The notes under the pieces were generated by a model. That model ran no database searches, was not told where the DNA came from, and saw nothing but the letters and a program-made list of their open reading frames with translations. Shown here piece by piece: positions 38,144 through 46,178 of a DNA stretch of 61,269 nt (the first letter of the stretch is position 1; each line of letters starts with the position of its first letter). Both the position numbers and the translations under genes were made by a program. Location: NCBI GenBank assembly GCA_963930185.1, contig CAWVLT010000089.1, forward strand, positions 1-61,269, in the 5' to 3' direction. This stretch comes from JAGZEG01 sp963930185 (lineage in GTDB: Bacteria > Actinomycetota > Coriobacteriia > Coriobacteriales > UMGS124).

Positions 38144-38207
38144 CGCCGAGGCCCGAGGCGTTAGGGCAGCGCGCCGCAGGCATGTGCGGCGCGCCCCGCA
38201 CTCCCTG

Positions 38208-38280
38208 TGCAGAGTGCACGTTTTAAGACATCCCGCGTCTTCTCTGGGGTGGCAGAATGTCCGGAAATATGCACTCTGCA
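38208..38280. repeat. 73-bp inverted-repeat element between convergent genes
   Basis: Perfect 11-bp ends, TGCAGAGTGCA (38208-38218) and its reverse complement (38270-38280), with further pairing inside (for example AAGAC/GTCTT). It fills the gap between the converging hydrolase and sensor-kinase genes and may terminate both transcripts, although U-runs are short. Confidence 0.6.
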
Positions 38281-38294
38281 AGCAAGGCGCCAGC

Positions 38295-39872
38295 TCACGT
38301 TCCGGCATGCGGCGCGACGGTGCGAGGGAACCACACGGTGAAGCGTGTGCCCACGCCCTCGCGCGAGAGCACCTCGATGGAGCCGCCGTGCGCGTCGACG
38401 ATCCACTTGGCGATGGACAGCCCCAGCCCCGTCCCGCCGCTGCGCCGGTCGCGGGCCGCGTCGGAGCGGTAGAAGCGCTCGAAGATGTGCGCGGCGTCCT
38501 GCTCCGCCATGCCCATGCCCTCGTCCTGCACCACATAGCCGACCCTGCCGGCACCCCCGCGATCGGCATGCCCGCAATCGACGCCCCCGCCGCCGGCCCG
38601 CCCGCAGTCCGCGGAATCGCCCACGAGGGCGAGCCGCACGGTGGAGCCAGCAGGCGAGTAGCGGGCGGCGTTCTGCAGAATGATGCGCATGGACTGCTTG
38701 ACCATCGAGCGGTCACCCGTCACCTGCCAAGGCCCGGCGGCGTCCTCCCCGTCCCGGCCGATGTCACCCGTTGGTTTGACGTAACCCGCAGGCCCGGCGT
38801 CACCCGCAGGCCCAGCGCCAGCAGCCGGAACATCCAGCACGTAGTCGTGCTCGGCATCGATCATGCGCGACTCACCGGTCACCTCCCTGGCGAGCTCCTC
38901 CAGATCCAACCGCTCGAACTCGAGCGTGGAACGGCCCGAGTCGCCGCGCGCCAGGAACAGCAGCTGCTCCACGAGCTCCTGCATGTGGGCAGACTCGGAC
39001 TTGAGCGCCTCGATCGACTCGTCGAGCACCGCTTCGTCGGTCTTGCCCCAGCGGTCGAGCATGCCAACGTAGCCTTGGATGACCGCGATGGGGGTTCTGA
39101 GCTCGTGCGACGCGTCCGACACGAAGCGCATCTGCTCGAGCTTTGCCTGCTGCATGCGCCGCAGGAGGCCGTTGAGCGCGACCTCGATGCTGCGCAGGTC
39201 CTTGTCCCCGGTCGAGACACTCGGCGCGTCCACCGACGCCTCGGAGATGGCGTGCTCCAGGCTCGCGAGCTTGGAGGCGCCCCCACCCGTCGCCAAGGGA
39301 TCCGCACTGCCGATAGCCTCCGCCGCCAGCGCCAGCTCGTTGAGTGGCCTGAGCTTGCGGCGGATGAGGCGGGTGTCGTCGGGAGCGCCGAACATCGAGA
39401 GCACCTCGGCCACCAAGATGAAGGCCCCGACCGGCAGTGCGTACGCGAGGGGCCCAGAGAGTGGGAACACGTGCTCCTCGCCCGCCTCGTCGACCAGCAC
39501 CAGGTCGCACTCCCACAGCCACAGGATGGGGTTTTGCTGCGCGGCCTGCGGCGCCTCGATGCGCACGTCACCGTTGCGCAGACGCATCCCATCGCGTGCT
39601 GACTCAGGCAGCTGGGCCATGCAGTGCCACAAAAAGACGCCGGCGAACACGATCACGAGCATGACGTCGAAGCACAGAAACGAGGCGAACCTACGCAGGT
39701 AGAGCGACAGAACGATTCTGCGCGCAATCGAGGAGGTGCGACCGGCGGGACGCCCGGCGGCCTTGTCAGCCCTGTCAGCCTTGCCGGCCCTGCCGGCCTT
39801 GTCAGTCTTGTCGGCTCTGCCGGCCCTGTCAGCCCCGTCGAGCCGGCGCGTCTTATCGGTCTCGGACGACAT
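38295..39872 (-). CDS. Sensor histidine kinase with low-complexity insertions
   Basis: About 525 residues. An N-terminal tail built of DRAGRADK-type repeats (about 15-40) precedes two membrane spans flanking a short outer loop (MRLRNGDVRIEAPQAAQQNPILWLWECDLVLVDEAGEEHVF). The HisKA box is FVSDASHELRTPIAVIQGYVG, and the ATPase has the N-box QSMRIILQNAARYSPAG, G1 DEGMGM and G2 GGTGLGLSIAKW. Gly/Ala/Pro-rich inserts sit before the N-box and before G1. It is translationally coupled to the response regulator (20-bp overlap). Confidence 0.9.
   Translation of the reverse strand: MSSETDKTRRLDGADRAGRADKTDKAGRAGKADRADKAAGRPAGRTSSIARRIVLSLYLRRFASFLCFDVMLVIVFAGVFLWHCMAQLPESARDGMRLRNGDVRIEAPQAAQQNPILWLWECDLVLVDEAGEEHVFPLSGPLAYALPVGAFILVAEVLSMFGAPDDTRLIRRKLRPLNELALAAEAIGSADPLATGGGASKLASLEHAISEASVDAPSVSTGDKDLRSIEVALNGLLRRMQQAKLEQMRFVSDASHELRTPIAVIQGYVGMLDRWGKTDEAVLDESIEALKSESAHMQELVEQLLFLARGDSGRSTLEFERLDLEELAREVTGESRMIDAEHDYVLDVPAAGAGPAGDAGPAGYVKPTGDIGRDGEDAAGPWQVTGDRSMVKQSMRIILQNAARYSPAGSTVRLALVGDSADCGRAGGGGVDCGHADRGGAGRVGYVVQDEGMGMAEQDAAHIFERFYRSDAARDRRSGGTGLGLSIAKWIVDAHGGSIEVLSREGVGTRFTVWFPRTVAPHAGT
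39761..39843. repeat. Short tandem repeats coding the kinase N-terminal tail
   Basis: A run of 9-base units (GCCTTGTCA, GCCCTGTCA, GCCGGCCTT and relatives) on the plus strand, inside the kinase gene. It encodes the DRAGRADK-like tail and could change length by slippage. Confidence 0.55.
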
Positions 39873-40653
39873 AGCCCACCCCACGCACCGTCGACACGAG
39901 CTCGACGCCGAACGGCTCGTCGATCTTCGCGCGGATGTGGCGCACGTAGACGTCGATGATGTTGGTCTCCCCTACCCAGTCGTACCCGCAGGCAATGCGG
40001 GCGAGCTGCTCGCGCGTCATGACGCGGTTGCGGTTCTCCATGAGGGCGCGCAGCACCTCGAACTCGCGGTTCGTGAGCGCGACGGGCACGCCGTCGGCGG
40101 CGACCTCACGGCTGGAGACGTCGAGGATCACGGGGCCGACGCGCAGCGCGTCATGGCCTCCCACCTCACCGGAGACCTGTGAGGCGGCGATGCCCGCGCC
40201 CTCTCGCTGGGCAGGGTCGCGTGTGGGAGCGGCCGCGTCGGGCGCAGCGGGTGTGGCGGGCATAGCGGGGGTAGCGGGTGCGGAGGAGGCGGCCTCGCGG
40301 TGCTTGAGGGCCACCCGCACGCGGGCGAGCAGCTCCTCGATGGCAAACGGCTTGGTGATGTAGTCATCGGCGCCGGCGTCAAGACCGGCCACCTTGTCCA
40401 TCACGGCATCGCGCGCAGTGAGCAGGATGACCGGCGTCTGCTTGGCGCGGCGCACGCGCCGCAGCACCTCTAGACCATTGAGCTGCGGGAGCATGACGTC
40501 AAGCAGGATGAGGTCGTAGTCTTCGGCCAGCGCCGCCTCCACGCCGGCGCGCCCGTCGGCCGCCTTGTCCACCTCATAGCCCTCGTGGGTGAGCTCAAGC
40601 TCCACGAAGCGCGCTATCTTCTCCTCGTCCTCAACGATGAGAATCCTGCTCAT
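39853..40653 (-). CDS. OmpR-family response regulator
   Basis: 266 residues. Receiver domain 1-115 (phospho-acceptor Asp in ILLDVMLPQLNG) and a winged-helix DNA-binding domain at 170-266 (NREFEVLRALMENRNRVMTREQLARIACGYDWVGETNIIDVYVRHIRAKID). Between them is a long Pro/Ala-rich linker with PATPAMPATPAAP repeats, longer than usual for the family. It acts with the kinase downstream. Confidence 0.95.
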   Translation of the reverse strand: MSRILIVEDEEKIARFVELELTHEGYEVDKAADGRAGVEAALAEDYDLILLDVMLPQLNGLEVLRRVRRAKQTPVILLTARDAVMDKVAGLDAGADDYITKPFAIEELLARVRVALKHREAASSAPATPAMPATPAAPDAAAPTRDPAQREGAGIAASQVSGEVGGHDALRVGPVILDVSSREVAADGVPVALTNREFEVLRALMENRNRVMTREQLARIACGYDWVGETNIIDVYVRHIRAKIDEPFGVELVSTVRGVGYVVRDR

Positions 40654-40704
40654 GCCCGCCTGCTCCCTCTTAGCCGATCATCTGCCCGCCGGCTCGTCCG
40701 CCTG

Positions 40705-41454
40705 CTAGCCTCGCGCCGAGCCCTGGCCACCCGCGTCGCCACGGCCGTCAGGCGCTCCCGCCTGGCCGCTCGACCCGTCGCGACGGCCCGCCTCATGCCC
40801 GTCCATGACGTCGCGCTTGAGGCTGTCCACGCCGTCTGAGGCCCTGCGTGCCCAGTCGTTGACGTCGACGGTCACCGCACCGATACCGTCGAAACTATAC
40901 CTGAACTCGAAGAACAGGCCAATCACGATGAGGGGCAGCACCACCCAAAACGCCAGCACCAACAGTACGATGAACAAAAGCAGGGGCACGGAGAACAGCC
41001 GCTTGCCCCGCTGCGACACGACGAACGAGATCTCGACGCTGCGTCGCAGCACGCGCTTCACCCAGTCCAGAAAGCGGGAAAGCGTGGCGCTGAACGCGCT
41101 CGGCTTGGTGGACGCCTCGTAGTCGCTTTGGGCCTGGGACATCTCCGACTGGGCCTGCGCGGCGGACGCATCAGACGCCGTGGTGTAGCTCGCCGTCTTT
41201 CGGGCGGTCTTTCCCTGGCGCTCGAGCAGCACAACGGCATCGAGCGCGTCGTAGCCGCAGGCCTCGAGGGCGGCACGCGCCTCTTCGAAGGTCACGCCCG
41301 TCTTGTCGCGCACGAGCTCGGCGCGAGCAAGCCTTTCCTCGGCAGTGAGCTCGGGGGCATGGGCCGCACTCGCACCGCTGCCGTTGCAAGCGCTGCCGCC
41401 ATTCGCGCCTCCGTTTGGGGTGGAACCGTCGTTGCGAGTGCTGTTGCCAAACAT
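40705..41454 (-). CDS. Membrane protein with UBA-like N-terminus (DUF4342-type)
   Basis: 249 residues from the ATG at 41454 (GAAAGGA upstream). A polar Asn/Gly/Ser start is followed by a UBA-like helical part (LAEERLARAELVRDKTGVTFEEARAALEACGYDALDAVVLLERQGK), then a basic segment, one strong membrane span (LFSVPLLLFIVLLVLAFWVVLPLIVIGLFFEF) and a Gly/Asp/Arg tail. The pattern matches DUF4342 proteins, whose role is unknown. It sits upstream of the two-component genes on the same strand and may be in their operon. Confidence 0.75.
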   Translation of the reverse strand: MFGNSTRNDGSTPNGGANGGSACNGSGASAAHAPELTAEERLARAELVRDKTGVTFEEARAALEACGYDALDAVVLLERQGKTARKTASYTTASDASAAQAQSEMSQAQSDYEASTKPSAFSATLSRFLDWVKRVLRRSVEISFVVSQRGKRLFSVPLLLFIVLLVLAFWVVLPLIVIGLFFEFRYSFDGIGAVTVDVNDWARRASDGVDSLKRDVMDGHEAGRRDGSSGQAGAPDGRGDAGGQGSARG

Positions 41455-41846
41455 GGTGCGTCCTTTCTCATGGGCACGCGGCGTCGCCGTATGCGGTGGT
41501 AGCGTATGCCCAAAAGTGTGCACGGCCAAAATTAACGCAACCTGGTGCGCAGATGAATGGTCGATTAAAGATGGCCGCCTCAAAAGATTAACCAAGCGGA
41601 TCGAATGTCCATACCGCAGACGTGCGGCACCATGCCTCCCCGGGCCTCTACCGGCGCAAACAAGGGGCCATACCCGACTTCGGGTGATTTTTCCATACCC
41701 CCGCCAACACATGCCCACACGGCAAAATCCCCGGCTTTGCGCGACGCGCCCGAACATCTCCTTCGCCATGATTCGATGTGTCAGCCCAAGGCGCGGCACC
41801 ACGAGCGTCGCCGCGCACGTCGCCCAAAGGGAAGGGGATCTTCACC
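41455..41846. other. Gene-free stretch upstream of flavoenzyme 2
   Basis: No gene seen. It must hold the divergent promoters of the DUF4342-type gene and flavoenzyme 2. A short hairpin (ACCCG/CGGGT, 41672-41685) followed by GATTTTT lies in the flavoenzyme leader and could be a weak attenuator. Confidence 0.45.
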
Positions 41847-43550
41847 ATGGAGCTCACGCGTAGGAACTTCGTCGCAGGCGCGGCCGGTGCGGCCGCCGTC
41901 GCAGGCATGGCTGCAGCCAGCAGCGCGTTGGCCGAGGAAGGTGCGGGGCAGGCCGCCCCGGCAGGGTCGTGGCGCGACAAGCCCGAGGCCATCGCAGCCG
42001 ACCAGATCGCCTCGACCGAGGATTACGACCTGGTCATCGTGGGTGCGGGCAATGCCGGCATGATCGCCGCATGCACCGCCGTGGAGGCCGGCGCCAGCGT
42101 CGTCGTCCTCGAGAAGAACGGCGTGTGCTGCATGGCCAAGGAGGCCATCGCCTCCGTCGGCGCCGCCGACCAGGCCGACTTCCCCGTGGACGTCGCCCGC
42201 CTCATCGAGGAGGTAGACACGTCGCAGTCCGGCTCCATCGACGCCCGCCTCTACCGCACCTGGGCCGAGAAGTCCGGCGAGATGATGGACTGGTTCACCG
42301 ACGTCATGGCCCAGCATGACGTGGAGGTTGTGCTGGAGAGCGCCAGCCCCGACCCCTCGCTCGACGAGCACATCTACTACCCGCCGATCTGCCACAACAC
42401 CTATGGCTTTGGCTTCCCCTATAACCCCGACGGCCCCAACTACGGCATGTACGCACACGTGGTGGCACTCGAGGCCCACTTCACCGAGGCGGGTGGCACC
42501 ATCGCCTTCGAGACGCCCGCCCAGCAGCTCGTGCAGGACGAGTCGGGCCGCGTCACCGGCGTCATCGCCCAGAACAAGGACGGCCAGTACGTCCAGTACA
42601 ACGCCGCCAAGGGCGTCATCGTGTGCACGGGTGGCTACGCCGGCAACCTCGAGATGATCCACGAGCTGGTGCCCGAGACCGACTGGTGCGCCATGACCTC
42701 GGCCACCGGCGACACCGGTGACGGCATCCGCATGGCCATGTGGGCCGGCGCCGACCTGGAGCCCAATCACGCCTGCATGATCTGGAACCGCGCCATCCTG
42801 CCCGACGGCTTCGAGTTCGGCGGCGACCAGGTGGGCACGATCTTCCTGCCCGGGTCCCAGCCGTTCTTGCACGTCAACATCCGCGGCGAGCGCTTCATGA
42901 ACGAGGACAAGCCCTATCCCATGAGCTTCTCCGCGGGCGCCCACCAGCCCGGCCACTTCTCCTGGGAGATCTGGGACGGCAAGTACTGGGAGGACATCCA
43001 GCGCTTCGACACCACCGGCTGCTCGCGCCTCTCCCCCGCCCCCAGCGGCACCGCGGCCAACGCCGACGTCTACGACTGCGAGGCCATGACCAAGGAGCAT
43101 CTGGACAGCTACTGGCTGCAGCCCAGCCTGGACTCCGGCGCCCTTAAGAAGTGCGACACCCTCGAAGAGCTGGCCGACGCCATGGGCTTGGATGAGGACG
43201 CTAAGGTCACGTTCCTGGCCACGGTCGAGCGCTACAACGAGCTGGCCGAGAACGGCGTGGACGAGGACTTCGGCAAGGCAGCCTACCGCATGAGCACGGT
43301 GAGCGAGCCGCCGTTCTTTGCCGCCCGCATTGCCGGCACCCTGCTGTGCAGCATCAGAGGCATCCTGACCGATGCCAACTCCCGCGCCCTCAAGACCGAC
43401 GGCACCACGGTTGACGGCCTGTGGGCCTGCGGCAACGACCAGGGCGGCTTCTACCCCAAGAACTACCCCTCGCAGCTCATCGGCATGAACATGGGCCGCG
43501 TATGCACCTTCGCCCGCATCGCCGTCAAGGACGCGCTGGGCGTGGAGTAG
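41847..43550 (+). CDS. Tat-exported fumarate-reductase-like flavoenzyme (2)
   Basis: 567 residues from the ATG at 41847 (GGGAAGGGGAT upstream). Tat signal LTRRNFVAGAAGAAAVAGMAA, then FAD domain YDLVIVGAGNAGMIAACTAVEAGASVVVLEKNG. Substrate-side residues differ from flavoenzyme 1, including a Tyr/Phe-rich region (IYYPPICHNTYGFGFPYNPDGPNYGMYAH). The C-terminal GLWACGNDQGGFYPKNYPSQLIGMNMGRVCTFARIA is typical of the family. No FMN-binding domain. A broken LuxR regulator gene lies downstream in convergent orientation. Confidence 0.9.
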   Translation: MELTRRNFVAGAAGAAAVAGMAAASSALAEEGAGQAAPAGSWRDKPEAIAADQIASTEDYDLVIVGAGNAGMIAACTAVEAGASVVVLEKNGVCCMAKEAIASVGAADQADFPVDVARLIEEVDTSQSGSIDARLYRTWAEKSGEMMDWFTDVMAQHDVEVVLESASPDPSLDEHIYYPPICHNTYGFGFPYNPDGPNYGMYAHVVALEAHFTEAGGTIAFETPAQQLVQDESGRVTGVIAQNKDGQYVQYNAAKGVIVCTGGYAGNLEMIHELVPETDWCAMTSATGDTGDGIRMAMWAGADLEPNHACMIWNRAILPDGFEFGGDQVGTIFLPGSQPFLHVNIRGERFMNEDKPYPMSFSAGAHQPGHFSWEIWDGKYWEDIQRFDTTGCSRLSPAPSGTAANADVYDCEAMTKEHLDSYWLQPSLDSGALKKCDTLEELADAMGLDEDAKVTFLATVERYNELAENGVDEDFGKAAYRMSTVSEPPFFAARIAGTLLCSIRGILTDANSRALKTDGTTVDGLWACGNDQGGFYPKNYPSQLIGMNMGRVCTFARIAVKDALGVE

Positions 43551-44104
43551 GCAAACCCAGAGGGCAAGTCCTGTCGGACAAGTAGATAGACCAGCCAACG
43601 GGTAGCTGACCGGCCGACATAAAGATTTCGGATCCGCCGAGCAGAGAGCCGCAAAGTCGGTGCCCCCGAGCCCACAAACTAGGCTTGGGGGCACCTTGCC
43701 GCAGGCAGCCGAACAGCCGCCAAGCATGCTGACAAGATAACGGCGACGACACGGTCAGTGCGCCGACAGCGATCAGCTCTCTCGCAGGGCACGGCAACTC
43801 TGCCTCGCCATCACTTCGCGCCATGCGGCGCAATGCCCCAAAGTTGCCAGAAAAAGGCCCATGCATCTGCGTCATAATCAGCTCCAGAAGGAGCGATCTG
43901 CTCCAAGTCAAATGTGTCATCGATAAAAGCGCAGGTAAATGCAGGCAGCATGGCATTTCTTTCATAGACAAGAACCTGTTTCTGCCAAGACGCGGCGCTT
44001 TCAACGCAGATGCATCCCTAGTTTTCTGGCAACAACCGGCCCATTTGCCGCACACGAGACGCGACAGGCACGTCGGGCACGTCAGGTACAGTGGGCATGA
44101 CAGA
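43551..44104. other. Gene-free 0.55-kb stretch between flavoenzyme 2 and the broken LuxR gene
   Basis: No gene with a plausible start, codon use or homology seen. It contains a strong hairpin (43660-43694) just after flavoenzyme 2 and otherwise looks like decayed or regulatory DNA. Confidence 0.5.
43660..43694. terminator. Hairpin downstream of flavoenzyme 2
   Basis: 13-bp arms GTGCCCCCGAGCC / GGCTTGGGGGCAC (one G-T wobble) with a 9-base loop. No long U-run follows. It is in terminator position for flavoenzyme 2. Confidence 0.5.
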
Positions 44105-45762
44105 TCAGCGCGCGGAATCGCCGCGCACGAGGTCGATCAGCTCCTGACAAGAGTGAACACCGAGCTTGGCGTAGACGTGCTTGACGTGCGTGCCCGCAGT
44201 GTCGAGGCTGATGCTCAGCGCGTCGCGAATGTAGGGGTTGGAGCGGCCCTGCGCAAGCAGCATGAGCACCTCGCGCTCCCGGGTGGTGAGGCCATGCTTG
44301 CAGGCAAGCTCGGCGACACGCACGTCAAAGCCGGCAGGCCCCGGACTCGAGACGGACTCTAGGGAGAGATCCTTGTCAGTGCGCACCAGACCGGTTGCAA
44401 AGGCAGGGGGCGTCCTCGGAACCTGCAAACCCCCTTGGCCGCTCGCAGCCTCCCCCTGAACCAACGTGCTCGCACCGGGGGGGTGGCAATGCCTGCCCGG
44501 CGAACGTCCGCTCGCCGTTGAGCGCAAACTTCACGACGACCACCAGCACGAGCGACAACAGCAGGGCGCAGGAGGCGCTGCCGGCAAAGGAGGGGGCCAG
44601 GTGCAAGGTGCGCACGTTGAACGTTACGCCGGCCAAATCTCCCAGGTGCAGGCTGATCCATCCTAGGCCAAACGCCTGTAGGGGCGTGAAGCGTCCCTCG
44701 CCGGCGATGCGCGCGAAGTAGACCTGTGTGAGCAGGCAAAACGCAAGACGCGCCCCGATCGACCCCACGAAGGCAACCTCACCGCCCAGCGGCACAGGAA
44801 ACCAGACAAGGCAGGCGAGGCATGCCATGACAAACGGGCACATCCAGCGATAGAGAAACTGCAGATTGAAGCGCCTCGGCGTCAAGATGCCCACCAAGGC
44901 TATCGCCAGGCCGAGCACAGCGGCGAAGACGATCGCCACCTGATAGACCCCCAGGCTCGCATCCGTCGGCAGAAACGATCCCGCATGACAGATGACCGCG
45001 CTGGCCACCAGAATGCCCAGCCCCTCGCGCCCGAAGGCCCGCAGGGATGCCAGCGAGTTCTGACGGGCGCGCTCGTGGGCACCCTCGAGCCGCGCGTGGC
45101 GCTCACTGGCCCATGCCGGGGCCTCCCGGCCTTCCCCGCCAACTGCCGCAAGAGGGTCGGCCTCGAGAGACAAGCGTGCCTTCACCAGCATGAAACCCGA
45201 GGCAAGTGGGAGAAGCGAGACAACGACGACCGCCACCCACCCAGCAAGGCTCACGCAGATGAGCGCGCATCCCATGGCGAGGACAGCCGCGACGGCCGCA
45301 GTGGTCTCGGCGACGCCCTGCTCGAGACGCGAGTACAGCTCGCCCCACATGATCCACAGGGGACCCGACCCCACGCCCGTAAGAAGGGAGCCCGCCCAAA
45401 AAAGAAGCCTCCCCGACGGGCCCGCCTATCGACAGCAGGATGCTGAGCGTGCCCAGCGTCGCGAGCATGGGGCACGCCACGAACAAGCGAAGATGGTCAA
45501 CGAGCGAACAAATGCGCAGCTCGAACAGGGCGATAACAACGAGCGTCAAGATGCTGAATGCAAGCGGCGCCCCCGCATGGACGAGATCGGACACAAGAGA
45601 CGTACCAGCTGAAGCCAAGTCGGAGCCGCCACGCGACACGTCGGTCGAGCGGAAGTGGAACACGCAGAACACCCAGGTCAGAAGCAACGACCAGCCCAGA
45701 TGCCACGCCGAGGGACGCGAGAGACGGCCGGGCGTCCCCAAAAAGATCGTCCGATTATCCAT
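44105..45762 (-). pseudogene. LuxR-type membrane regulator broken by two homopolymer frameshifts
   Basis: Three frames together encode one protein of the same architecture as the LuxR gene at 17888: multi-span membrane half (WHLGWSLLLTWVFCVFHF..., then LTGVGSGPLWIMWGELYSRLEQG...) and a C-terminal HTH (GLTTREREVLMLLAQGRSNPYIRDALSISLDTAGTHVKHVYAKLGVHSCQELIDLV). Removing one A from the A6 run at 45398-45403 and one G from the G7 run at 44477-44483 joins all three frames cleanly. It could be a real pseudogene, a gene switched by homopolymer slippage, or sequencing error at both runs. It sits between flavoenzymes 2 and 3, so it may once have controlled flavoenzyme 2. Confidence 0.85.
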
Positions 45763-46060
45763 TTATCGCTGAAATTCGCAACGATATGGACCTGACATAC
45801 AAATTAAACTCAGCTGGCCACAGCGTAATGACAACTCGCATCGCGGGCGCGGGCAGCACCCGCAAACCCTCCCCCCTTTGCCAGACCCACCGACCTCACC
45901 TGCCCCATCGCAGTCTCCAGTGGCTCGTAATTCTCACCGGAAAATTCATCGGTCCTAACAAAGGCAGTATATCAAGATGTTGGAACCAAAGGCACGCAAA
46001 GCTATCCTCAGTGCATTTTGCTCGCCAGCTCCCGTCTTGACATGAGCTCACATACCATAA
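45763..46060. other. Gene-free stretch, LuxR promoter side
   Basis: No gene seen. It should hold the promoter of the broken LuxR gene (minus strand). Moderately AT-rich around 45780-45830. Confidence 0.4.
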
Positions 46061-46095
46061 AGGCTCGTCACCCCACAAACGGGGACGACGAGCCT
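46061..46095. terminator. Strong hairpin downstream of flavoenzyme 3
   Basis: AGGCTCGTC-A-CCCC paired with GGGG-AC-GACGAGCCT around a 6-base loop. On the minus strand it is 84 bp beyond the flavoenzyme 3 stop and followed by TTTA. Probably its terminator. Confidence 0.6.
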
Positions 46096-46178
46096 CATCA
46101 TCCATGTAACACTGCCAGACGCGCAGGACTAGGACTGCCGGATCTTCGGCAGCTGGAGTCTGGCCATGCCACCACTGC

